Assembly: GCA_035689115.1 (NCBI GenBank)
Contig: DASSMA010000029.1
Span: 1 to 64,000 of the forward strand
From: JAHFUS01 sp035689115
GTDB taxonomy: Bacteria > Actinomycetota > Acidimicrobiia > Acidimicrobiales > GCA-2861595
Direction of reading: 5' to 3'
DNA length: 64,000 bases
A program made the translations under genes and the position numbers. Of the stretch, positions 6,733-15,050 are shown one piece after another; position 1 is the first letter of the stretch; each line of letters opens with the position of its first letter. The notes under the pieces were generated by a model. That model ran no database searches and was not told the origin of the DNA. It was given only the letters and a program-made list of their open reading frames with translations.

Positions 6733-8376
6733 ATGACCCTGTCCGGAACGTTCCTGGTGCTTGCCCCCACCCTCCCGGCGCTGGCCGCGGCGGTGATCGC
6801 CGCCACCCGCCCCGACGGCGACGAGGCCGCCCGGTGGGCGGTGCGAGCGGCCACTGTCGGGTTCGCCGCCGCCGTGGTGGTGGCCGTCGTCGTCGCCGTG
6901 AACGGGCCCGTCTCGGCCGTCCTGGAGGCGGGCGACGGGCACGCCCTCTTCGGCCTCTACGCCACCCGCGTCACCACCCTGCTGGCCCTGCTCACCACCG
7001 GGGTCGGCCTGGTCGTGCAGTCCTTCGCCACCCGGAACCTGCAGGGCGACCTCTTCGCGCGCCGCTTCTTCGCGCTGGCCTCGCTGCTGACGGCGGCCAC
7101 CACGACCGTGGCCCTGGCCGCCACCCTGAGCCTGCTGTGCCTGGCGTGGATCGTGGCCGGGCTGGCGCTCGCCGCACTGGTCACCCACCGGGCCACCTGG
7201 GCACCGGCGAGGCGCTCCTCCCGGCGGACCCTCCGGAGTCTCTGGGTCGGGGACGGCGCACTCCTGACGGCCACGGTCCTCTGCATCGCCTCCGTCGGCC
7301 ACATCGACCTCCGCTCCCCGGCGGCGGCCGCCAGGGAGCTGGCCGACTCGTCGTTGCCGGTGCTCGGCGACCACGTGCTGGTGGTCGTCGCCCTGCTGCT
7401 GGTCGTCGCCGGTATCTCCCGGTCGGCCCTCGTCCCCGTTCACCAGTGGCTGCCCTCCACCATCGCCGCGCCCACGCCCGTGTCGGCGCTGCTCCACGCC
7501 GGCGTGGTGAACGGCGCCGGCATGCTGCTGATACGGCTCGCCCCGATGTTCGGGTCGTCGTCGGCGGCGACGCACGTGGCCTTCGCGGCGGGGGCCGTCA
7601 CCGCCTGTTACGCCACCACCGTGATGCTCGTGCGGAGCGACGTGAAGGGGAACCTGGCCTGGTCCACGGCAGGGCAGATGGGGTTCATGACGGTGCAGGT
7701 GGCCATCGGCGCGCTGCCCGCCGCCCTGCTGCACATCGTGGGGCACGGCATGTACAAGGCGTCGTTGTTCCTCGCTGCCGGCGGCTCGGTGACCGCCCAC
7801 CACCGCCACCACCAGCGCCCCGCCCCCCGGGCCGTGGCCCGGAGCGTCCGGCTCGGGGTCGCGCTGGTCGTGTCGGCGGCGGCGGTGGCGGCGGCGTTCG
7901 TCGTCTTCGACCCGGAGATGCCGACGTCGGCACGCGTGCTCGTGATGGTGTTCGCGTGGGGGACGGCCGCCCGGGCCATCAGTGGATGGCTGCACTCGGC
8001 ACCCTTCGGGCCCGTCCCCGCTGTCCTCGCCGCGGCCGCCGGCGCCACCGCGGGCGTCTTCGCCTACATCGGCGGGCTCACCGCCCTGGAGACCTACGTC
8101 GCCCACGCCCTCCCCGGCGAGGTCGCCGATCCGGTGAGCACCGCGGTCCTCGTGGCCACGATCGCGGTGGTCGCCGTCGTCGTCCTCGTCGTCTGGTTCA
8201 CCCCGGGGGAGCGGATGCGCAGCTTCCGCGGCCGGGTGTACGCCAACCTGCTGACGTCGGCGCCGGTCGCCTCCCGGTTGACGACCCGGGGCAGTTCGAC
8301 CGGCGTGGCGCCCGTGCCCGAGAGCCGCCATCTCCAGCCCCCGGCGGAGCTGGCCCGATCCACCCGACCGACATGA
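6733..8376 (+). CDS. dabB: DAB inorganic-carbon pump, membrane subunit DabB
   Basis: This 547-aa membrane protein is related to NuoL/MrpA proton-conducting subunits, with about a dozen hydrophobic helices. Conserved family regions are LVPVHQWLPSTIAAPTPVSA, LLHAGVVNGAGMLLIRLAP and GHGMYKASLFLAAGGSV, which include the charged and His residues of the proton path. In the DAB complex, DabB is thought to use the proton gradient to drive vectorial CO2 hydration by DabA, accumulating bicarbonate. Its stop overlaps dabA (ATGA), as expected for an obligate pair. A 33-nt gap separates it from the Nudix gene, so it is probably in the same long operon. Confidence 0.92.
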   Translation: MTLSGTFLVLAPTLPALAAAVIAATRPDGDEAARWAVRAATVGFAAAVVVAVVVAVNGPVSAVLEAGDGHALFGLYATRVTTLLALLTTGVGLVVQSFATRNLQGDLFARRFFALASLLTAATTTVALAATLSLLCLAWIVAGLALAALVTHRATWAPARRSSRRTLRSLWVGDGALLTATVLCIASVGHIDLRSPAAAARELADSSLPVLGDHVLVVVALLLVVAGISRSALVPVHQWLPSTIAAPTPVSALLHAGVVNGAGMLLIRLAPMFGSSSAATHVAFAAGAVTACYATTVMLVRSDVKGNLAWSTAGQMGFMTVQVAIGALPAALLHIVGHGMYKASLFLAAGGSVTAHHRHHQRPAPRAVARSVRLGVALVVSAAAVAAAFVVFDPEMPTSARVLVMVFAWGTAARAISGWLHSAPFGPVPAVLAAAAGATAGVFAYIGGLTALETYVAHALPGEVADPVSTAVLVATIAVVAVVVLVVWFTPGERMRSFRGRVYANLLTSAPVASRLTTRGSSTGVAPVPESRHLQPPAELARSTRPT

Positions 8377-10955
8377 CCAATCCCAACGGCGGCCACGCCC
8401 AACGCTCCGCCGACCACACCCAGCTCCTCGCCGAGATCTCCGAGGCGGCGCAGATCATCGCCCCGCTCTGGCCGCTGACCAGCTTCGTGGCCGTCAACCC
8501 GCTCCTCGGCCTGCAGCACCTGCCGTTCGACGACGCCACCGCCGTCGCCCGGCGGTGGCTGCGGGCCCGCACCCACCTGACCATGAAGGCCTACCGCGAG
8601 GGCCACGCCAAGGGCGCCACCACCGACGCCGACCTCCGGCGGGCCATGACCGACGTCGCCCCGGAGCTGGCGTTGCTGCCGGGCGTCGACGTCGGGGACC
8701 GAACCGTCGAGGCGCTGGAGATCGTCCGGCTGGACCTCCTCCACGGACCGGACGACAGGCCGCGGGACACCTCCGGCGACCGCGTCGGCCGCGCCGACGT
8801 GGGCGCCGTGCGGGCGCTCAGCCAGCTGGTGGCCGCCTGGTGTGCGGTCTTCGTCGACGAGGCCGGCGTGCCGTGGCCGATGCCCGGGCGGGAGCGGGGG
8901 TTCTTCCATGCGTGGCGGGCGCTGGCGCCGCACGACCGCCGGCTCCGGCGTCTCGCCGGCCACGCCGGCATGGCGTGGCTGGCACAGCTCCCCGACGACC
9001 CGCTCGACGCCCTCGCCGCCTCGCTCGAGTCGCTGGGCGTCGCCGGCAACCACGTCGACGCCCTGCGCGAGCACCTCGGCCGGCTCCCGGGCTGGGCCGG
9101 GTACGCGCGCTTCCACGACGAGTGGGCCCGGCCCGACCACGACCGCCCGTCGCTGCACCTCGTGGACCTGGTGGCCGTGCAGGTGGCGGCCACGGCGGCC
9201 GCCGCCCACGGCGTGCCGGCAGGCCCCCCGCGGCGTCGGGACGAGAGCGACAGGGAGCACCTCGACGACCGGGTGGCGGCTGTTGTCGCCGCCCTGGGCC
9301 GGCCCGACGACCCGCTCGTCGCCTCCGCCGTGCGCGGCGTCCTCCAGCAGGTGCCGCCGCCGGTGAGGAAGACGATGTGGCTGGAGGCGCACGAGGGCAA
9401 CTTCCGCGACCGCCTGCTGGGACTGCTGAGCCACCCGGACCCCGGGCCGGCCGCCGAGCGGCCCGACGTGCAGGCCGCCTTCTGCATCGACGCCCGCTCG
9501 GAGGGCCTGGTCCGGCACCTCCAGGCCATCGGCCCCTACGACACCTACGGGTTCGCCGGCTTCTTCGGCATCCCCGTGCGCTGGCGGCCTCTGGGGTCGC
9601 CGGAGAGCGAGCCGCGCTGCCCACCGCTGCTGACGGCCGAGCACGAGGTCGCCGAGCGACCGCTCGCCGCCGCCGACGCCCTCGGCTACCTCAGCGGCCA
9701 GCGGGCGGCCGGCGCAGGGCACGAGGCCTTCCACGAGGCCAAGGGCAGCCTTGGAGGCCCCTTCGCCCTCGCCGAGGCGGCGGGCTACCTCATGGGCCCG
9801 GCGGCCGCGGTCAGGACGCTGGCGCCGGGCCTGGTGCACCGCCTGCGGGCGCTGACGCCGCGGCGGATCGCCCGGCCCCGCACCCGACCGGCGGTCGAGG
9901 CGGAGCAGAACGGCGGCACCGGCTTCACGGTCGAGGAGCGGGTCACCTCCGCCTCCAACGTGGTGCGCACCATGTCCATGACCCGGTTCGCCCGGCTGGT
10001 CGTGCTCTGCGGCCACGGCAGCCACAACATCAACAACCCGCACGCCTCGTCGTACGACTGCGGCGCGTGCGGCGGCGCCCCCGGCGGGCCGAGCGCCCGC
10101 GTGGCGGTCGCATTCCTCAACGACCCCGAGGTCCGTGCCGGCCTGCGAGGCCGCGGCATCGAGGTGCCCGACGACACCCTGTTCGTCGCCGGCCAGCACG
10201 ACACGGTCTCCGACGTGGTGACCATCCTCGACCGGGAGGCCGTGCCGGCGTCGCACGAGCAGCTGGTCGCTGCCTTCGAGCGGGACATCGCCGTGGCCGG
10301 CGGGCGGCTGGCCGCCGAGCGGGCCCGGCGACTGCCGGGCAGCTCCAAGGTCCGGACCCGGGGCCAGGACTGGGCCCAGGTGCGTCCCGAGTGGGGGCTG
10401 GCCAGCAACGCCGCCTTCGTCATCGGGCCCCGCTCGATCACTGCCGGGCTCGATCTGGCCTGCCGGGTGTTCCTGCACTCCTACGACGCCGACAGCGACC
10501 CGGAGGGCACCGCCCTCGAGACGATCATGACCGCGCCGCTCGTGGTCGGTCAGTGGATCTCGGCGCAGTACTACTTCTCGGCGGCCGACCCCGACCAGTT
10601 CGGCGCCGGCGACAAGACGCTGCACAACCCGGTGGGCGGCATCGGCGTCATGCTCGGCGAGGGGGGCGACCTCCAGGTCGGCCTCCCGGCCCAGGCGGTG
10701 GGCGTCGGGCACCGCCGCATGCACCAGCCGCTGCGGCTGCTGGCCGTCATCCAGGCGCCCGTCGAACGCATCGAGGCGATCATCGACCGCCACCAGGTGC
10801 TCCAGGAGCTGATCGGCGGGAAGTGGATGACGCTGGCCGCCCGGTCGCGCGGCGACGAGCCCTGGTCCGTCCGCACCCCGGCGGGCACGTGGGTGCCGTG
10901 GATCCCCGCCGACGACACGGTGGACCACACCAAGGCGTCACTCGAGGTCCGCTAG
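8373..10955 (+). CDS. dabA: DAB inorganic-carbon pump, carbonic-anhydrase-like subunit DabA (DUF2309)
   Basis: This 860-aa soluble subunit of the DAB pump has the DUF2309 family start (EISEAAQIIAPLWPLTSFVA). It carries the beta-carbonic-anhydrase-like zinc site C371-x-D373-x-R375 (AAFCIDARSEG), with H548 (LCGHGSHN) and C563 (YDCGACGG). The H-to-C spacing of 15 equals that of the Halothiobacillus enzyme (H524/C539). It is believed to hydrate CO2 unidirectionally when bound to DabB at the membrane. The ATG is inside the dabB stop context (ATGA at 8373-8376). Together with the carboxysome this makes a complete CO2-concentrating mechanism. Confidence 0.94.
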   Translation: MTNPNGGHAQRSADHTQLLAEISEAAQIIAPLWPLTSFVAVNPLLGLQHLPFDDATAVARRWLRARTHLTMKAYREGHAKGATTDADLRRAMTDVAPELALLPGVDVGDRTVEALEIVRLDLLHGPDDRPRDTSGDRVGRADVGAVRALSQLVAAWCAVFVDEAGVPWPMPGRERGFFHAWRALAPHDRRLRRLAGHAGMAWLAQLPDDPLDALAASLESLGVAGNHVDALREHLGRLPGWAGYARFHDEWARPDHDRPSLHLVDLVAVQVAATAAAAHGVPAGPPRRRDESDREHLDDRVAAVVAALGRPDDPLVASAVRGVLQQVPPPVRKTMWLEAHEGNFRDRLLGLLSHPDPGPAAERPDVQAAFCIDARSEGLVRHLQAIGPYDTYGFAGFFGIPVRWRPLGSPESEPRCPPLLTAEHEVAERPLAAADALGYLSGQRAAGAGHEAFHEAKGSLGGPFALAEAAGYLMGPAAAVRTLAPGLVHRLRALTPRRIARPRTRPAVEAEQNGGTGFTVEERVTSASNVVRTMSMTRFARLVVLCGHGSHNINNPHASSYDCGACGGAPGGPSARVAVAFLNDPEVRAGLRGRGIEVPDDTLFVAGQHDTVSDVVTILDREAVPASHEQLVAAFERDIAVAGGRLAAERARRLPGSSKVRTRGQDWAQVRPEWGLASNAAFVIGPRSITAGLDLACRVFLHSYDADSDPEGTALETIMTAPLVVGQWISAQYYFSAADPDQFGAGDKTLHNPVGGIGVMLGEGGDLQVGLPAQAVGVGHRRMHQPLRLLAVIQAPVERIEAIIDRHQVLQELIGGKWMTLAARSRGDEPWSVRTPAGTWVPWIPADDTVDHTKASLEVR

Positions 10956-10988
10956 CGGTCACATCATCCGGTTCTTGACGATCGGCGC

Positions 10989-11018
10989 ACGATCCATCAT
11001 CTCCTGGTGATGTATCGT
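10989..11018. promoter_or_regulatory. Inverted repeat upstream of the LysR gene, candidate CbbR operator
   Basis: ACGATCCATCAT (10989-11000) and GTGATGTATCGT (11007-11018) form an imperfect inverted repeat (10 of 12 positions) around a 6-nt spacer, 7 nt before the GTG start of the LysR gene. LysR-type regulators usually bind interrupted dyads in front of their own gene, so this is a reasonable autoregulatory site. It could also be part of a leader hairpin. Confidence 0.45.
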
Positions 11019-11025
11019 CGGGGCG

Positions 11026-11937
11026 GTGACCCTCAACCAGCTCCGGACCTTCCTCGCCGTGGCCGACACCGGGTCGATCCGGGCCGCCGCCGAGCGGCTG
11101 TTCGTCACCCAGCCGGCCGTCTCGTCGGCCGTGGCCGCCCTGGCCACGGAGGTGGGCGTGCCCCTCGTGGCACGGGACGGGAGGGGGCTGCGGCTCACGC
11201 CGGCCGGGACGGTCTTCGCCCGCCACGTCCGCCAGGCCATGGGCATGGTCGACCAGGCGGTGAACGCGGCGGCCGGGTACGACCACCCCGAGCGGGGCCG
11301 GGTCCGGCTGGCCGCCGTCACCACGGCGGGGGAGCGGATCGTGCCCCGGTTCCTCGCCTCGTTCCGCCGCCGCTACCCCGAGTCGGGCGTGGTCCTGGAG
11401 GTCGGCAACCGGCGCCGCGTGTGGGACCTGCTGGCCAACCGGGAGGTCGACCTGGCCATCGGCGGCCGCCCCCCTGCTGGCGCCCCCTTCGTCACTCTCG
11501 CCACCCGCCCCAACCTGCTCGTGGTCATCGCCCCGCCCGAGCCCGGCTCGCCCCAGCTGCGGCGCGTGACCCTCGGCGAGCTGGCCGGCGCCACCTGGCT
11601 GCTCCGGGAGCCCGGCTCGGGCACCAGGGGCACCACCGAGGAGCTGCTGCACGAACTGGAGCTGGACCCCCGGGTCCTCACCGTGGGGTCGAACGGGGCG
11701 ATCGTCGAGAGCGTCCAGGCCGGCCTCGGCATCACGCTGCTGTCCCGGGACGCGGCGGGCGTCGAGCTCGACAGCGGGGCGGTGCAGGAGTGGCGCCACG
11801 GCCGCCTGCCCCTCCGGCGGGAATGGCACCTCGTGGGCAGGGCGGACGAGGAGCTGGACGCCACCGCCCGGCTCCTGCTCGACCACCTCGACGCCACCCC
11901 GGGCCGGGACCGGTTCACCGCCGTCGCCGCCCGCTGA
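11026..11937 (+). CDS. cbbR: LysR-family transcriptional regulator, probable CbbR
   Basis: This 303-aa LysR regulator has an N-terminal winged helix-turn-helix (LNQLRTFLAVADTGSIRAAA, then FVTQPAVSSAVAALA). The effector-binding domain includes VRLAAVTTAGERIVPRFLASF and LGITLLSRDA. CbbR proteins sense Calvin-cycle metabolites or NADPH and activate cbb genes. Assignment as CbbR rests on overall similarity plus position directly downstream of the carboxysome/DAB genes and upstream of fba. Unusually it is downstream and co-directional rather than divergent from cbbL. The GTG start at 11026 was chosen because it gives the canonical MTLNQLRTF beginning; ATG 11010 is out of frame. Confidence 0.8.
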   Translation: MTLNQLRTFLAVADTGSIRAAAERLFVTQPAVSSAVAALATEVGVPLVARDGRGLRLTPAGTVFARHVRQAMGMVDQAVNAAAGYDHPERGRVRLAAVTTAGERIVPRFLASFRRRYPESGVVLEVGNRRRVWDLLANREVDLAIGGRPPAGAPFVTLATRPNLLVVIAPPEPGSPQLRRVTLGELAGATWLLREPGSGTRGTTEELLHELELDPRVLTVGSNGAIVESVQAGLGITLLSRDAAGVELDSGAVQEWRHGRLPLRREWHLVGRADEELDATARLLLDHLDATPGRDRFTAVAAR

Positions 11938-11985
11938 TCGAGGTATCGGAACGGGACCCCGGAGGGTCCGATTCCGAGACCTCGG
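11938..11985. terminator. Long hairpin terminator after cbbR
   Basis: Bases 11938-11959 and 11964-11985 are complementary at 18 of 22 positions around a CGGA loop, directly after the cbbR stop. There is no U-tract, as is common for terminators in high-GC actinobacteria. It would separate the carboxysome transcript from fba. Confidence 0.7.
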
Positions 11986-12055
11986 CTCGAACATGACAGG
12001 GGCGGGAGGGAACCGTAGAGTTTCCCCAGGAAGACGCACGAGGAGGACGAGCACC

Positions 12056-13051
12056 ATCAGCGATCTGCATGCAGTGGCCGAAGCCATGGTGGCCCCCGGG
12101 AAGGGGATCCTGGCCGCCGACGAGAGCTCCGGCACGATCACCAAGCGCTTCAACAGCATCGGTATCGAGTCGACCTTCGAGAGCCGGCGTGACTACCGGC
12201 AGGTCCTGCTCACCACCCCCGGGCTGGAGGAGTTCGTCAGCGGCGTCATCCTCTACGACGAGACGCTGCGCCAGTCCACCGCCGAGGGTGTGCCCTTCCC
12301 CAAGCTGCTGGAGGAGAAGGGCATCATGCCGGGGATCAAGGTCGACACCGGCGCCGTGCCGCTGCCGGGCTCGCCCGACGAGAAGATCACCGAGGGCCTC
12401 GACGGCCTGCCCAAGCGCGTCGCCGAGTACGTCGAGCTGGGCGCCAAGTTCGCCAAGTGGCGGGCGGTCATCACCATCGGCCCGGGCATCCCGACCCGGT
12501 ACTGCATCGAGGCCAACGCCTCCGCCCTGGCCCGCTACGCCTCCATCTGCCAGGAGGGCGGGCTGGTGCCGATCGTCGAGCCCGAGGTCCTGATGGACTG
12601 GGAGAACGACATCGACACCTGCTACGAGGTCACCTACCAGGCCCACGTCGCGGTGTTCAACGCCCTGCGCCTGCACAACGTGCAGCTCGAGGGCATGGTC
12701 CTCAAGCCCAACATGGCCATCTCGGGCAAGAAGTGCGCGACGCAGGCGGACGTGGACGAGGTGGCGGCGAAGACCGTCAAGCTCCTCTGCAACACGGTCC
12801 CGGCCGCCGTGCCCGGCATCGCCTTCCTCTCGGGCGGCCAGAGCGCCGACGTGGCCACCAGGCACCTCAACGCCATGAACAAGCTGGGCCCCTTCCCGTG
12901 GAAGCTGAGCTTCTCGTACGGCCGGGCCCTCCAGGACGACGCCCTCAAGTCGTGGAAGGGCGAGAGCGCCAACGCCGACGCCGGCCAGGCCGCCCTCTTC
13001 GAGCAGGCCAAGAACAACAGCCTGGCCACCACCGGCGCCTTCGCCGGCTAG
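12056..13051 (+). CDS. Class I fructose-bisphosphate aldolase, apparent ATC start
   Basis: This enzyme interconverts fructose-1,6-bisphosphate with DHAP and GAP in glycolysis and the Calvin cycle (sedoheptulose-bisphosphate is a possible second substrate). Class I motifs are clear: GKGILAADESSGTITKRF near the N-terminus and the Schiff-base lysine, about residue 217, in GMVLKPNMAISG. From codon 12056 the protein is 331 aa and starts SDLHAVAEAMVAPGKG after the initiator, the usual family beginning. However, the initiator codon there is ATC, 9 nt after a perfect AGGAGG (12041-12046). The only upstream alternative, ATG 11993, would add a basic 21-residue tail (TGAGGNRRVSP...) unlike the family and overlap the ribosome site. 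Confidence 0.88.
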   Translation: MSDLHAVAEAMVAPGKGILAADESSGTITKRFNSIGIESTFESRRDYRQVLLTTPGLEEFVSGVILYDETLRQSTAEGVPFPKLLEEKGIMPGIKVDTGAVPLPGSPDEKITEGLDGLPKRVAEYVELGAKFAKWRAVITIGPGIPTRYCIEANASALARYASICQEGGLVPIVEPEVLMDWENDIDTCYEVTYQAHVAVFNALRLHNVQLEGMVLKPNMAISGKKCATQADVDEVAAKTVKLLCNTVPAAVPGIAFLSGGQSADVATRHLNAMNKLGPFPWKLSFSYGRALQDDALKSWKGESANADAGQAALFEQAKNNSLATTGAFAG

Positions 13052-13066
13052 CCAGCCAGCCATCTG

Positions 13067-13113
13067 TTCTGGGTACGGAATCTCACGCTCCGGCGTGGGT
13101 TCCGTACCCAGAA
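13067..13113. terminator. Bidirectional hairpin terminator between fba and histidine kinase
   Basis: TTCTGGGTACGGAA plus TCTCACGC (13067-13088) pairs with GCGTGGGTTCCGTACCCAGAA (13093-13113) around a TCCG loop, with one bulge. It sits in the 68-nt gap between two convergent genes and can serve both. Confidence 0.8.
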
Positions 13114-13119
13114 TCGCGT

Positions 13120-14283
13120 TTAGCCGACTTCGACGGTGACGGCGGTGCCCTCGCCGGGCCGGGACAGCACGGTGACGCGGGCGCCCACCAGCGCCGCCCG
13201 CTCGGCCATACCCACCAGCCCGAAGGCGTCGGCCCTCGGGTTGTCGCGGGTGCGGTCGGCGTCGAAGCCCACGCCGTCGTCGCTCACTACCAGGCGGGTA
13301 CCGGCGGCGGTGGTGCGCAGCGTGACCTGGACGCTGGTGGCCCGGGCGTGCTTGGCCACGTTCTGGAGCGCCTCCTGGGCGATGCGGAACAGGGCCGTCT
13401 CGACGTGGGCGGGGAGCGGCTCGGCGTCCACGTCGACCACGACGTCGAGACCGGGCATGGTGGCGGCGAGGCTCTCCAGGCCGGGCCCGAGGCCGAGGTC
13501 GTCGAGGACCGCCGGCCGCAGGCCCACGATGGCCCGGCGGGCCTCCTCCAGGGCGGCGGTGGCCAGGTCCTTGGCCATGGCCAGCTCGTCGCCCACCACC
13601 TCGGGGGACGCCGCCAGCGCCTCGTCGGCCGCCGACAGGTGGTACCAGAGGCTCACCAGGCGCTGGCTGATGCCGTCGTGGATGTCGGCCGCCACCCGCC
13701 GGCGCTCCAGCTCCTGCAGCTCGATGGTGCGGGCGGCGAAGCGCTCCAGCTCGGCCTCCCGCTCGGCCAGGCGGAAGTAGAGGCGGGCGTTCTCCACCGC
13801 CCCGGCCAGCAGCCCCGCCACGTCGGACAGGGCGGCCACCTCCTCGTCGGTGTACTGGCGGCGGGCCTTGTGGTGGACGTTCACCACCCCCACCACCCGG
13901 TGGCCCTGGCGCACCATGGGCAGCGAGACGACCGACGTGTAGTCCTCGCCCCGGAGGGCCGGGATGTACTTGTACCGGGGGTCGCTCCACTTGTCGTCCA
14001 CCACCACCGCCGCCTCGCCGTGCTGGGCCACCCAGCCGGCCAGGCCCTCGCCGATGGCCAGCTCGATGGTGCCGGCCAGCTCGTCGAAAGGCGGTGTGGC
14101 GCCGGCCAGCACCAGGCAGCCCCGCGTGTCGTCGACCAGGTGGACGAAGCAGACGTCGGCGGCGTGGGCCTCGACGACGAGGGCGGCCACCCGTTGGACC
14201 ACCTCCCGCAGGTCCAGGTCCTCGGCCGACAGCTCGATCACCTTCCGCAGGAGATCGGCTTGCTGGGGGACCCCCGCGGTCAA
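13120..14283 (-). CDS. GAF-domain histidine kinase (NarX/DevS-like)
   Basis: This is a 387-aa cytosolic sensor kinase. A GAF domain occupies roughly residues 15-165 (GLAGWVAQHGEAAVVVDDKW, EDYTSVVSLPMVRQG). It is followed by a HisKA_3 dimerisation region with phospho-acceptor H202 in AADIHDGISQRL, and a HATPase_c domain (RIAQEALQNVAKHARA, VSDDGVGFD). The best start is TTG at 14283, whose TTGA overlaps the stop of the response regulator, giving translational coupling. The GAF ligand is not evident; heme or small-molecule sensing occurs in relatives. It is located among Calvin-cycle genes, so control of carbon fixation by energy or redox state is possible but unproven. Confidence 0.88.
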   Translation of the reverse strand: MTAGVPQQADLLRKVIELSAEDLDLREVVQRVAALVVEAHAADVCFVHLVDDTRGCLVLAGATPPFDELAGTIELAIGEGLAGWVAQHGEAAVVVDDKWSDPRYKYIPALRGEDYTSVVSLPMVRQGHRVVGVVNVHHKARRQYTDEEVAALSDVAGLLAGAVENARLYFRLAEREAELERFAARTIELQELERRRVAADIHDGISQRLVSLWYHLSAADEALAASPEVVGDELAMAKDLATAALEEARRAIVGLRPAVLDDLGLGPGLESLAATMPGLDVVVDVDAEPLPAHVETALFRIAQEALQNVAKHARATSVQVTLRTTAAGTRLVVSDDGVGFDADRTRDNPRADAFGLVGMAERAALVGARVTVLSRPGEGTAVTVEVG

Positions 14284-14960
14284 TGGAAGAGCCCCTCCCG
14301 CAGGGCGGTGGCGATGGCCTGGCTGCGGTCGGCCGCGCCCAGCTTGCGGTACACGGCCCGGGCGTGGGTCTTCACCGTCTCCTCGCCCATCATCAGCTTG
14401 GCGGCGATGGCCTTGTGGGAGAGGCCGCGCACCATCTGCTCCAGGACCTCGCTCTCCCGGTGGGTGAGGCCGAGGTGGGCGCCCGGCCAGTACTCGCCGC
14501 TGTGCAGGCGGGCGGCTGACAGCGCCACCCGCCCCATGAGGGCCGGGTCGATGGCGATCTCGCCGTCCATCACCCGCTCCAGGTGCGACACCAGCTCCGG
14601 GCCGGTGACCCGCTTCAGCAGGAAGCCCGAGGCGCCGGCCCGCAGGGCCTGGAACAGGTACTGCTCGTCGTCGTAGACGGTGAGGAAGACCACCCGCAGG
14701 ACCGGGCGACCGGCCAGCAGCTCCTGGCACAGGTCGAGGCCGCTGGCGCCGCGGAGGCGCACGTCGAGCAGCACCACGTCGGGCGACAGGGTGCCGACCA
14801 GATCGGCGGCGGCCGCCGCGTCGGTGGCCTGCCCCACGACCTCCACCCGGGCGGCGTGCGGGCGCAGCATGGAGCACAGGCCGTCGAGCACCATCTGGTG
14901 GTCGTCGACGAGCACGGCCCGGATGGGGGCGGCGAGGGAGGAGCCGGCGGCGTCGGCCAC
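14280..14960 (-). CDS. NarL/LuxR-family response regulator
   Basis: This 226-aa regulator partners the following histidine kinase. The receiver domain has the acidic pocket (VLVDDHQMVLDGL) and phospho-acceptor D66 in DVVLLDVRLRG, plus the conserved Lys in GFLLKRVTG. The C-terminal LuxR helix-turn-helix reads GLTHRESEVLEQMVRGLSHK and ETVKTHARAVYRKL. A GTG start at 14960 is used because the nearby ATG (14968) is out of frame. The gene is divergent from rpe with only 90 nt between, so a shared regulatory region is likely. Confidence 0.88.
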   Translation of the reverse strand: MADAAGSSLAAPIRAVLVDDHQMVLDGLCSMLRPHAARVEVVGQATDAAAAADLVGTLSPDVVLLDVRLRGASGLDLCQELLAGRPVLRVVFLTVYDDEQYLFQALRAGASGFLLKRVTGPELVSHLERVMDGEIAIDPALMGRVALSAARLHSGEYWPGAHLGLTHRESEVLEQMVRGLSHKAIAAKLMMGEETVKTHARAVYRKLGAADRSQAIATALREGLFH

Positions 14961-15012
14961 GACGCCATGGTAGGGGGCAGGAAACCACCCCCCGGGTCCC
15001 CTCCGCGGGGGA

Positions 15013-15034
15013 GGACCGCCCCGGGGGGCGGTCC
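15013..15034. promoter_or_regulatory. Perfect palindrome in the rpe/response-regulator divergent region
   Basis: GGACCGCCCC-GG-GGGGCGGTCC is a perfect 10-bp inverted repeat, 16 nt before the rpe ATG and 52 nt before the response-regulator GTG. A TAGGCT -10-like hexamer (15036-15041) lies about 9 nt before the rpe ATG, which fits a near-leaderless promoter with the palindrome over its -35 zone. It is a candidate operator. Confidence 0.4.
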
Positions 15035-15050
15035 GTAGGCTTGTCAGACC

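Noticed and set aside
8094..10928. 944-aa - strand frame opposite dabA and dabB
   Set aside because: Antisense shadow; dabA and dabB on + have intact catalytic motifs and coupled starts.
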